Shown: positions 54,339 through 64,000 of the stretch, piece after piece
Position numbering within the stretch: the first letter of the stretch is position 1
How the letters are laid out: each line of letters begins with the position of its first letter
Translations under genes and position numbers: made by a program
Notes under the pieces: model-generated
Database searches by the model: none
What the model was told of the DNA's origin: nothing
The model's input: the letters and a program-made list of their open reading frames with translations, nothing else
Source of the DNA: Calliopsis andreniformis
Lineage: Eukaryota > Arthropoda > Insecta > Hymenoptera > Andrenidae
Length of the DNA stretch: 64,000 nucleotides
NCBI RefSeq assembly: GCF_051401765.1
Contig: NW_027480423.1
Location: 19,530,001-19,594,000, forward strand
Direction: 5' to 3'

Positions 54339-55620
54339 TAAATACAACAGTTTTTCCATCGTATAAAACGAGTAATTGCAACCAGTATGAAACTTATGGA
54401 CATTTCTACTTTCCGAGCAACCTAGGCTTCACCCTAGGGCGTTGCTCCAACAGATTGAATAGTTAGGTCCTTAGAAGTAAACGCCAGAAACATAAAATAC
54501 GATATAAATACAACAGCGTTTCCATCGTATAAAACGAATAATTGCAATCAGTGTGAAAGTTATGGTCATTTCTACATTCCGAGCAACCTAGGATTCACTC
54601 TAGGGTGTTGCTCCACCAGATCGAATAGTTAGGTCCTTAGAAGTAAACGCCAGAAGCATAAAATACGATATAAATACAACAGCTTTTCCATCGTATAAAA
54701 GGAATAGTTGCAAACAGTGTGAAAGTAATGGTCATTTCTACGTTCCCGGCAAGCTAGGCTTCACCCTAGGCCGTTGTTTCACCAGATCGAATAGTTAGGG
54801 CCTAAGAAGTGAACGCCAGAAGCTTAAAATGCAATAAAAATACAACAGTTTTTCCATCGTATAACAGGATTAATTGCAACCAGTATGAAACTGATGGTCA
54901 TTTCTACTTTCCGAGCAAGCTAGGCTTCACCCTAGGGCGTTGCTCGAACAGATTGAATTGTTATTGCCTTAGAAGTCAACGCCCGAACCATAAAACGCAA
55001 AAAAAATAGAACAGTGTTTCCATCATATAACAGGAATAATTGCAACCAGTTTGAAAGTGATGGCCAATTCTACGTTCCGGGCAACCTAGGTTTCACTCCA
55101 GGGCGTTGCTCCACCAGACCGAATAGTTACGGCCTAAGAAGTCAACGCCAGAAGCATAAAATACGATATAAATACAACAGCTTTTCCATCGTATAAAACG
55201 AATAATTGCAACCAGTATGAAACTTATGGTCATCTCTGCTTTCCGAGCAAGCTAGGCTTCACCCTAGGGTGTTGGTCCAACAGATTGAATAGTTAGGGCC
55301 TTAGAAGTCAACGCCCGAAGCATAAAATGCAATAAAAATACAACAGTGTATCCATCATATAACAGGAATAATTGCAACCAGTTTGAAAGTGATGGCCAAT
55401 TCTACGTTCCGAGCAACCTAGGCTTCACTCCAGGGCGTTGATCCACCAGACCGAATAGTTACGGCCTAAGAAGTCAACGCCAGAAGCATAAAATACGGTA
55501 TAAATACAACAGCTTTTCCACCGTATAAAACGACTAATTGCAACCAGTATGAAACTTATGGTCATTTCTACTTTCCGAACAAGCTAGGCTTCACCATAGG
55601 GCGTAGCTCCAACAGATTGA
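54339..55620 (+). repeat. Further copy of the 47 kb series with divergence
   Basis: The series A, B (GGACATTTC), C, F-type, then TTGCCTTAG B resembles 47.1-48.1 kb. It has differences such as AAGCTTAAAATGC near 54,822, AACAGGATTAATTGC near 54,861 and GAATTGTTATTGCC near 54,955. The last monomers carry AGCTGGGTCC near 55,623. Confidence 0.75.
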
Positions 55621-56967
55621 ATAGCTGGGTCCTTAGAAGTAAACGCCAGAAACATAAAATACGATATAAATACAACAGCGTTTCCATCGTATAAAACGAA
55701 TAATTGCAATCAGTGTGAAAGTTATGGTCATTTCTACATTCCGAGCAACCTAGGATTCACTCTAGGGTGTTGCTCCAGCAGATCGAATAGTTAGGTCCTT
55801 AGAAGTAAACGCCAGAAGCATAAAATACGATATAAATACAACAGCGTTTCCATCGTATAAAACGAATAATTGCAACCAGTGTGAAAGTTATGGTCATTTC
55901 TACATTCCGAGCAACCTAGGATTCACTCTAGGGCGTTGCTCCACCAGATCGAATAGTTAGGTCCTTAGAAGTAAACGCCAGAAGCATAAAATACGATATA
56001 AATACAACAGCTTTTCCATCGTATAAAACGAATAATTGCAACCAGTGTGAAAGTAATGGTCATTTCTACGTTCCGAGCACCCTAGGCGTCACTCTAGGGC
56101 GTTGCTCCACCACATCTAATAGCTACGATCTTAGAAGTCAACGCCAGAGGCATAAAGTACAATACAAATACAACAGCGTTTTCATCGTATAAAACGAATA
56201 ATTGCAACCAGTGTGAAAGTTATGGTCATTTCTACATTCCGAGCAACCTAGGATTCACTCTAGGGCGTTGCTCCACCAGATCGAATAGTTAGGTCCTTAG
56301 AAGTATACGCCAGAAACATAAAATACGATATAAATACAACAGCGTCTCCATCGTATAAAACTAATAATTGCAATCAGTGTGAAAGTTATGGTCATTTCTA
56401 CATTTCGAGCAACCTAGGATTCACTCTAGGGTGTTGCTCCACCAGATGGAATAGTTAGGTCCTCAGAAGTAAACGCCAGGAGCATAAAATACGATATAAA
56501 TACAACAGCGTTTCCATCGTATAAAACGAATAATTGCAATCAGTGTGAAAGTTATGGTCATTTCTACATTCCGAGCAACCTAGGATTCACTCTAGGGTGT
56601 TGCTCCACCAGATCGAATAGTTAGGTCCTTAGAAGTAAACGCCAGAAGCATAAAACACGATATAAATACAACAGCGTTTCCATCGTATAAAACGAATAAT
56701 TGCAACCAGTGTGAAAGTTATGGTCATTTCTACATTCCGAGCAACCTAGGATTCACTCTGGGGCGTTGCTCCACCAGATCGAATAGTTAGGTCCTTAGAA
56801 GTAAACGCCAGAAGCATAAAATACGATATAAATACAACAGCGTTTCCATCGTATAAAAGGAATAATTGCAAACAGTGTGAAAGTAATGGTCATTTCTACG
56901 TTCCCGGCAAGCTAGGCTTCACCCTAGGCCGTTGTTTCACCAGATCGAATAGTTAGGGCCTAAGAAG
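55621..56967 (+). repeat. Run of C-class monomers
   Basis: Seven C-class monomers (CTACATTCCGAGCAACCTAGG or CATTTCGAGC, GGATTCACTC, TTAGGTCCTTAGAAGTAAAC) occur here, interrupted by only one D monomer near 56,040-56,140 and closed by an F monomer near 56,931. There is no A/B alternation. Two C subtypes can be followed: CCAATCAG-type with GGGTGTTGC and CAACCAG-type with GGGCGTTGC. The stretch from about 55,980 recurs at about 57,972 with an offset of 1,992 bp (12 x 166). Confidence 0.8.
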
Positions 56968-58971
56968 TGAACGCCAGAAGCATAAAATGCAATAAAAATA
57001 CAACAGTTTTTCCATCGTATAACAGGATTAATTGCAACCAGTTTGAAAGTGATGGTCATTTCTCCTTTCCGGGCAACCTAGGCTTCACTCTAGGGCGTTA
57101 CTCCACTAGATCGAATAGCTAGGGCCTTAGAAGTCAACGCCAGAAGCATAAAATACAATATAAATACAACAGTTTTTCCATCGGATAAAACGATTAATTG
57201 CAACCAGTATGAAACTGATGGTCATTTCTACTTTCCGAGCATCCTAGGCTTCACCATAGGGCGTTGCTCCAACAGATTGAATAGTTAGGGCCTTAGAAGT
57301 CAACGCCCGAAGCATAAAATGCAATAAAAATACAACAGTGTTTCCATCGTATAAAACGAATAATTGCAACCAGGATGAAACTTATGGTCATTTCTACTTT
57401 CCGAGCAAGCTAGGCTTCACCCTAGTGCGTTGCTCCAAAAGATTGAATAGTTAGGACCTTAGAAGTTATCGCCCGAACCATAAAATGCAAAAAAAATACA
57501 ACAGTGTTTCCATCATATAACAGGGATAATTGCAACCAGTTTGAAAGTGATGGCCAATTCTACGTTCCGGGCAACCTAGGCTTCGCTCTAGGGCGTTGCT
57601 CCACCAGATCGAAAAGATAGTGCCTTAGAAGTCAACGCCAGAAGCATAAAATGCGATATAAATACAACAGTTTTTCCATCGTAAGAAACAAATAATTGCA
57701 ACCAGTATGAAACTTATGGTCATTTCTACCTTCCGAGTAACCTAGGCTTCACCCTAGGTCGTAGCTCCAACGGATTGATTAGTTAGGGCCTTAGAAGTCT
57801 ACGCCCGAACCATAAAATGCAAAAAAAATACAACAGTGTTTCCATCATATAACAGGAATAATTGCGACCAGTTTGAAAGTGATGGCCAATTCTACGTTCC
57901 GGGCAACCTAGGTTCCACTCCAGGGCGTTGCTCCACCAGGCCGAATAGTTACGGCCTAAGAAGTCAACGCCAGAAGCATAAAATACGATATAAATACAAC
58001 AGCTTTTCCATCGTATAAAACGAATAATTGCAACCAGTGTGAAAGTAATGGTCATTTCTACGTTCCGAGCACCCTAGGCGTCACTCTAGGGCGTTGCTCC
58101 ACCACATCTAATAGCTACGACCTTAGAAGTCAACGCCAGAGGCATAAAGTACAATACAAATACAACAGCGTTTTCATCGTATAAAACGAATAATTGCAAC
58201 CAGTGTGAAAGTTATGGTCATTTCTACATTCCGAGCAACCAAGGATTCACTCTAGGGCGTTGCTCCACCAGATCGAATAGTTAGGTCCTTAGAAGTATAC
58301 GCCAGAAACATAAAATACGATATAAATACAACAGCGTCTCCATCGTATAAAACTAATAATTGCAATCAGTGCGAAAGTTATGGTCATTTCTACATTTCGA
58401 GCAACCTAGGATTCACTCTAGGGTGTTGCTCCACCAGATCGAATAGTTAGGTCCTCAGAAGTAAACGCCAGAAGCATAAAATGCGATATAAATACAACAG
58501 CGTTTCCATCGTATAAAACGAATAATTGCAATCAGTGTGAAAGTTATGGTCATTTCTACATTCCGAGCAACCTAGGATTCACTCTAGGGTGTTGCTCCAC
58601 CAGATCGAATAGTTAGGTCCTTAGAAGTAAACGCCAGAAGCATAAAATACGATATAAATACAACAGCGTTTCCATCGTATAAAACGAATAATTGCAACCA
58701 GTGTGAAAGTTATGGTCATTTCTACATTCCGAGCAACCTAGGATTCACTCTGGGGCGTTGCTCCACCAGATCGAATAGTTAGGTCCTTAGAAGTAAACGC
58801 CAGAAGCATAAAATACGATATAAATACAACAGCTTTTCCATCGTATAAAAGGAATAATTGCAAACAGTGTGAAAGTAATGGTCATTTCTACGTTCCCGGC
58901 AAGCTAGGCTTCACCCTAGGCCGTTGTTTCACCAGATCGAATAGTTAGGGCCTAAGAAGTGAACGCCAGAA
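56968..58971 (+). repeat. A/B/E monomers followed by a second C run
   Basis: E-, B- and A-class monomers to about 57,950 lead into D, four C and an F monomer (F landmark at 58,923, exactly 1,992 bp after 56,931). The first part (from about 57,050) is copied at about 61,060 and again at about 63,530 (offset 6,473 bp), which marks one multi-monomer series present three times. Confidence 0.8.
57949..58114 (+). repeat. Reference D-class monomer
   Basis: It is exactly 166 bp. It is marked by TTACGGCCTAAGAAG at the left and GAGCACCCTAGGCGTCAC with CCACCACATCTAATAGC at the right. It usually precedes a C monomer whose left part reads CGCCAGAGGCATAAA, so D and C travel as a pair. The dyad arm GCAAC is changed to GCACC here. 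Confidence 0.85.
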
Positions 58972-61900
58972 GCATAAAATGCAATAAAAATACAACAGTT
59001 TTTCCATCGTATAACAGGATTAATTGCAACCAGTTTGAAAGTGATGGTCATTTCTCCTTTCCGGGCAACCTAGGCTTCACTCTAGGGCGTTGCGCCAACA
59101 GATTGAATAGTTAGGGCCTTAGAAGTCAACGCCCGAAGCATAAAATGCAATAAAAATACAACAGTAATTCCATCGTATAAAACGAATAATTGCAACCAGG
59201 ATGAAACTTATGGTCATTTCTACTTTCCGAGCAAGCTAGGCTTCACCCTAGTGCGTTGCTCCAAAAGATTGAATAGTTAGGACCTTAGAAGTGATCGCCC
59301 GAACCATAAAATGCAAAAAAAATACAACAGTGTTTCCATCATATAACAGGAATAATTGCAACCAGTTTGAAAGTGATGGCCAATTCTACGTTCCGGGCAA
59401 CCTGGGCTTCGCTCTAGGGCGTTGCTTCACCAGATCGAAAAGGTAGTGCCTTAGAAGTCAACGCCTGAAGCATAAAATGCGATATAAATACAACAGTTTT
59501 TCCATCGTATGAAACAAATAATTGCAACCAGTATGAAACTTAGGGTCATTTCTACCTTCCGAGTAACCTTGGCTTCACCCTACGTCGTAGCTCCAACGGA
59601 TTGAATAGTTAGGGCCTTAGTAGTCTACGCCCGAACCATAAAATGCAAAAAAAATACAACAGTGTTTCCATCATATAACAGGAATAATTGCGACCAGTTT
59701 GAAAGTGATGGCCAATTCTACGTTCCGGGCAACCTAGGTTTCACTCCAGGGCGTTGCTCCACCAGACCGAATAGTTACGGCCAAAGAAGTCAACGCCAGA
59801 AGCATAAAATACGATATAAATACAACAGCGTTTCCATCGTATAAAACGAATAATTGCAACCAGTTTGAAAGTGATGGTCATTTCTACATTTCGAGCAACC
59901 TAGGATTCACTCTAGGGTGTTGCTCCACCAGATCGAATAGTTAGGTCCTCAGAAGTAAACGCCAGAAGCATAAAATACGATATAAATACAACAGCGTTTC
60001 CATCGTATAAAACGAATAATTGCAACCAGTTTGAAAGTGATGGCCAATTCTACGTTCCGGGCAACCTAGGCCTCACTCTAGGGCGTTGCTCCACCAGTTC
60101 GGATAGCTAGTGCCTTAGAAGTCAACGCCAGCAGCATAAAATACAATATAAATACAACAGTTTTTCCATCGTATAAAACGAATAATTGCAACCAGTATGA
60201 AACTTATGGTCATTTCTACTTTCCGAGCAACCTAGGCTTCACCCTAGGGCGTTGCTCCAACAGATTGAATAGTTAGGACCTTAGAAGTCAACGCCCGAAC
60301 CATAAAATGCAAAAAAAATACAACAGTGTTTCCATCATATAACAGGAATAATTGCAACCAGTTTGAAAGTTATGGCCAATTCTACGTTCCGGGCATAATA
60401 GGCTTCTCTCTAGGGCGTTACTACACCAGATCGAAAAGATAGTGCCTTAGAAGTCAACGCAAGAAGCATAAAATACGATATAAATACAACAGTTTTTCCA
60501 TCGTATAAAACGAATAATTGCAGCCAGTATGAAACTTATGGTCATTTCTACTTTCCGAGCAACCGAGGCTTCACCCTAGGGCGTTGCTCCAACAGATTGA
60601 GTAGTTAGGACCTTAGAAGTCAACGCCCGAACCATAAAATGCAAAAAAAATACAACACTGTTTACATCATATAACAGGAATTATTGCAACCAGTTTGAAA
60701 GTGATGGCCAATTCTACGTTCCGGGCAACCTAGGCTTCTCTCTAGGGCGTTGCTCCACCAGATCGAATAGATAGTGCCTTAGAAGTCAACGCCAGAAGCA
60801 TAAAATACAATATAAATACAACAGTTTTTCCATCGTATAAAGCGAATAATTGCAACCAGTATGAAACTTATGGTCATTTCTACTTTCCGAGCAACCTAGG
60901 CTTCACCCTAGGGCCTTGCTCCAGCAGATTGAATAGTTAGGGCCTTGGATGTCAACGCCCGAACCAAAAATGAAAAAAAAATACAACAGTGTTTCCATCA
61001 TATATCAGGAATAATTGCAACCAGTTTGAAAGTGATGGCCAATTCTACGTTCCGGGCAACCTAGGCTTCACTCTAGGGCGTTACTCCACTAGATCGAATA
61101 GCTAGGGCCTTAGAAGTCAACGCCAGAAGCATAAAATACAATATAAATACAACAGTTTTTCCATCGGATAAAACGATTAATTGCAACCAGTATGAAACTG
61201 ATGGTCATTTCTACTTTCCGAGCATCCTAGGCTTCACCCTAGGGCGTTGCTCCAACAGATTGAATAGTTAGGGCCTTAGAAGTCAACGCCCGAAGCATAA
61301 AATGCAATAAAAATACAACAGTGTTTCCATCGTATAAAACGAATACTTGCAACCAGGATGAAACTTATGGTCATTTCTACTTTCCGAGCAAGCTAGGCTT
61401 CACCCTAGTGCGTTGCTCCAAAAGATTGAACAGTTAGGACCTTAGAAGTTATCGCCCGAACCATAAAATGCAAAAAAAATACAACAGTGTTTCCATCATA
61501 TAACAGGAATAATTGCAACCAGTTTGAAAGTGATGGCCAATTCTACGTTCCGGGCAACCTAGGCTTCGCTCTAGGGCGTTGCTCCACCAGATCGAAAAGA
61601 TAGTGCCTTAGAAGTCAACGCCAGAAGCATAAAATGCGATATAAATACAACAGTTTTTCCATCGTAAGAAACAAATAATTGCAACCAGTATGAAACTTAT
61701 GGTCATTTCTACCTTCCGAGTAACCTAGGCTTCACCCTATGTCGTAGCTCCAACGGATTGAATAGTTAGGGCCTTAGAAGTCTACGCCCGAACCATAAAA
61801 TGCAAAAAAAATACAACAGTGTTTCCATCATATAACAGGAATAATTCCGACCAGATTGAAAGTGATGGCCAATTCTACGTTCCGGGCAACCTAGGTTTCA

Positions 61901-63093
61901 CTCCAGGGCGTTGCTCCACCAGGCCGAATAGTTACGGCCTAAGAAGTCAACGCCAGAAGCATAAAATACGATATAAATACAACAGCTTTTCCATCGTATA
62001 AAACGAGTAATTGCAACCAGTGTGAAAGTAATGGTCATTTCTACGTTCCGAGCACCCTAGGCGTCACTCTAGGGCGTTGCTCCACCACATCTAATAGCTA
62101 CGACCTTAGAAGTCAACGCCAGAGGCATAAAGTACAATACAAATACAACAGCGTTTTCATCGTATAAAACGAATAATTGCAACCAGTGTGAAAGTTATGG
62201 TCATTTCTACATTCCGAGCAACCTAGGATTCACTCTAGGGCGTTGCTCCACCAGATCGAATAGTTAGGTCCTTAGAAGTATACGCCAGAAGCATAAAATG
62301 CGATATAAATACAACAGTTTTTCCATCGTAAGAAACAAATAATTGCAACCAGTATGAAACTTATGGTCATTTCTACCTTCCGAGTAACCTAGGCTTCACC
62401 CTATGTCGTAGCTCCAACGGATTGAATAGTTAGGGCCTTAGAAGTCTACGCCCGAACCATAAAATGCAAAAAAAATACAACAGTGTTTCCATCATATAAC
62501 AGGAATAATTGCGACCAGATTGAAAGTGATGGCCAATTCTACGTTCCGGGCAACCTAGGTTTCACTCCAGGGCGTTGCTCCACCAGGCCGAATAGTTACG
62601 GCCTAAGAAGTCAACGCCAGAAGCATAAAATACGATATAAATACAACAGCGTTTTCATCGTATAAAACGAATAATTGCAACCAGTGTGAAAGTTATGGTC
62701 ATTTCTACATTCCGAGCAACCTAGGATTCACTCTAGGGCGTTGCTCCACCAGATCGAATAGTTAGGTCCTTAGAAGTATACGCCAGAAACATAAAATACG
62801 ATATAAATACAACAGCGTCTCCATCGTATAAAACTAATAATTGCAATCAGTGTGAAAGTTATGGTCATTTCTACATTTCGAGCAACCTAGGATTCACTCT
62901 AGGGTGATGCTCCACCAGATCGAATAGTTAGGTCCTCACAAGTAAACGCCAGAAGCATAAAATACGATATAAATACAACAGCGTTTCCATCGTATAAAAC
63001 GAATAATTGCAATCAGTGTGAAAGTTATGGTCATTTCTACATTCCGAGCAACCTAGGATTCACTCTAGGGTGTTGCTCCACCAGATCGAATAG

Positions 63094-63259
63094 TTAGGTC
63101 CTTAGAAGTAAACGCCAGAAGCATAAAATACGATATAAATACAACAGCGTTTCCATCGTATAAAACGAATAATTGCAACCAGTGTGAAAGTTATGGTCAT
63201 TTCTACATTCCGAGCAACCTAGGATTCACTCTAGGGCGTTGCTCCACCAGATCGAATAG
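63094..63259 (+). repeat. Reference C-class monomer
   Basis: It is exactly 166 bp. Diagnostic positions are TTAGGTCCTTAGAAGTAAAC, ATACGATATAAATAC, CAGCGTTTCC, GTGTGAAAGTTATGG, TACATTCCGAGC and GGATTCACTC. C monomers are rare left of 11 kb, occur singly or in pairs in the middle, and form runs right of 46 kb. Confidence 0.85.
63214..63242. repeat. Imperfect dyad (potential stem-loop), one example
   Basis: GCAAC at 63,214-63,218 can pair with GTTGC at 63,238-63,242. CTAGG at 63,219-63,223 faces CTAG at 63,231-63,234 across a 7-nt loop, with a 3-nt asymmetry (GGC). B-class monomers have a full CCTAG second arm and a 6-nt loop. The element sits at about positions 121-149 of most monomers and contains one or two CCTAGG palindromes. 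D, E and F classes carry changes that weaken an arm, so strict conservation is not seen. Short dyads are common in centromeric satellites of several lineages; a role here is inference. Confidence 0.6.
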
Positions 63260-63425
63260 TTAGGTCCTTAGAAGTAAACGCCAGAAGCATAAAATACGAT
63301 ATAAATACAACAGCTTTTCCATCGTATAAAAGGAATAATTGCAAACAGTGTGAAAGTAATGGTCATTTCTACGTACCCGGCAAGCTAGGCTTCACCCTAG
63401 GCCGTTGTTTCACCAGATCGAATAG
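63260..63425 (+). repeat. Reference F-class monomer
   Basis: It is exactly 166 bp. It has AAAAGGAATAATTGCAAAC, GTGTGAAAGTAATGG, CCCGGCAAGCTAGGC and GGCCGTTGTTTCACC. Because it is rare it serves as a landmark: the GTTGTTTCACC segment occurs at about 47,794, 49,622, 51,450, 52,946, 54,773, 56,931, 58,923 and 63,404. An older form with GTTGTTGCACC lies at 35,171 and 44,639. Confidence 0.85.
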
Positions 63426-64000
63426 TTAGGGCCTAAGAAGTGAACGCCAGAAGCATAAAATGCGATAAAAATACAACAGTTTTTCCATCGTATAACAGGA
63501 TTAATTGCAACCAGTTTGAAAGTGATGGTCATTTCTCCTTTCCGGGCAACCTAGGCTTCACTCTAGGGCGTTACTCCACTAGATCGAATAGCTAGGGCCT
63601 TAGAAGTCAACGCCAGAGCATAAAATACAATATAAATACAACAGTTTTTCCATCGGATAAAACGATTAATTGCAACCAGTATGAAACTGATGGTCATTTC
63701 TACTTTCCGAGCATCCTAGGCTTCACCCTAGGGCGTTATTCCAACAGATTGAATAGTTAGGGCCTTAGAAGTCAACGCCCGAAGCATAAAATGCAATAAA
63801 AATACAACAGTGTTTCCATCGTATAAAACGAATAATTGCAACCAGGATGAAACTTATGGTCATTTCTACTTTCCGAGCAAGCTAGGCTTCACCCTAGTGC
63901 GTTGCTCCAAAAGATTGAATAGTTAGGACCTTAGAAGTTATCGCCCGAACCATAAAATGCAAAAAAAATACAACAGTGTTTCCATCATATAACAGGAATA

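Larger units (their letters stand above)
1..64000 (+). repeat. Satellite DNA array, ~166-bp monomer, head-to-tail
   Basis: Every stretch of the window is a version of one monomer. Counting monomers bounded by the GAATAG / TTAGGG junction gives exactly 166 bp for many of them (for example 63,094-63,259, 57,949-58,114 and 24,065-24,230). Rare 1-bp indels give 165 or 167 bp. All copies have the same orientation and both window ends lie inside a monomer. No stretch of 300 bp or more is free of the repeat. Arrays of 150-180 bp monomers with higher-order structure are typical of plant and animal centromeric or pericentromeric heterochromatin. The centromere assignment is inference from architecture alone. 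I do not recognise the family and assign no species. Confidence 0.98.
58972..64000 (+). repeat. 11-, 24- and 27-monomer copies of the preceding series
   Basis: A-class monomers at 57,836 and 59,662 are 1,826 bp apart (11 monomers). Those at 57,836 and 61,819 are 3,983 bp apart (24 monomers minus one base). The C run and F monomer near 58.3-58.9 kb reappear at 62.8-63.4 kb (about 4,480 bp, 27 monomers). A 664-bp four-monomer repeat links 61,819 and 62,483. Two unusual monomers are TAATAGGCTTCTCTC near 60,399 and GAACCAAAAATGAAAAAAAA near 60,961. The array is still running at the last base. Confidence 0.8.

Noticed and set aside
303..62665. More than 40 open reading frames of 60-94 codons, many giving nearly the same peptide (starting MFPSYNRNNCNQ or MNARSIKCNKN)
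   Set aside because: They are the satellite read in a frame that happens to lack stops. The same peptide recurs because the DNA recurs. Since 166 is not a multiple of 3, the frame shifts every monomer and the reading soon meets a stop. There is no protein-family motif, no codon-level conservation and no gene context.
1..64000. TTAGGG in many monomers, suggesting telomeric repeats
   Set aside because: It is a single hexamer per monomer, never in tandem, and is often replaced by TTAGTG, TTACGG or TTAGGTCC. It is part of the satellite.
1..64000. CRISPR-like array of regularly spaced repeats
   Set aside because: There are no unique spacers. The whole 166 bp is repeated and there are no associated genes.
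1..64000. Transposon insertions, target-site duplications or terminal inverted repeats within the array
   Set aside because: I found no non-satellite sequence and no break in monomer order that leaves foreign DNA. The only inverted symmetry is the short dyad inside each monomer.
1..64000. Inverted satellite blocks
   Set aside because: All monomers read in the same orientation throughout; no switch to the reverse complement was seen.
1..64000. Ribosomal, tRNA or other structured RNA genes
   Set aside because: No recognisable tRNA, rRNA or snRNA signature is present. All sequence is accounted for by the monomer.

Overview
The whole window is one uninterrupted eukaryotic satellite DNA array. 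A monomer of about 166 bp repeats head-to-tail, always in the same orientation, from the first base to the last (about 385 monomers). I see no unique sequence, gene, RNA gene, transposon, CRISPR array or inversion. Both ends fall inside a monomer, so the array continues beyond the window on both sides. Monomer length, absence of interruptions and layered higher-order repeats (HORs) fit a centromeric or other heterochromatic satellite. I do not recognise the family and cannot name the species; a plant or animal source is equally possible from what is visible.

The monomer is bipartite. Counting from the TTAGGG/TTAGTG/TTAGGTCC segment, the first part (about 1-80) is AT-rich and carries ATAAAATAC / TATAAATAC tracts or an A7-A9 run. 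The second part (about 100-150) is more GC-rich and contains an imperfect dyad: GCAAC-CTAGG, a 6-7 nt loop, CCTAG/CTAG, then GTTGC. At least six monomer classes can be told apart by eye (called A-F here). A and B alternate over long stretches as a 332-bp dimer.

Layout. 1-4,690: most diverged monomers, no clear HOR, one old 21-monomer-distance duplication. 4,690-6,710: transition, with a segment copied 47 monomers downstream. 6,710-18,190: A/B dimers with tandem and interspersed copies at 12-14, 16-17 and 34 monomers. 18,190-26,302: four-monomer (664 bp) and fifteen-monomer (2,491 bp) tandem units plus a freshly duplicated dimer. 26,303-45,238: a 57-monomer block of 9,468 bp present twice in direct tandem; I found only six substitutions between the copies. 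45,239-55,620: mosaic of 4-, 9-, 11-, 20- and 22-monomer units, marked by a recurrent F-class monomer mostly about 1.83 kb apart. 55,620-64,000: runs of C-class monomers and 11-, 12-, 24-, 27- and 39-monomer copies.

The array reads as a record of repeated unequal exchange and conversion. Old, diverged repeats lie on the left; very recent large amplification lies in the middle and right. Many duplication boundaries fall in the same short conserved segment (ATTGCAACCAGT). All open reading frames of 60-94 codons are the same satellite read through in whichever frame lacks stops; I do not regard any as a gene.
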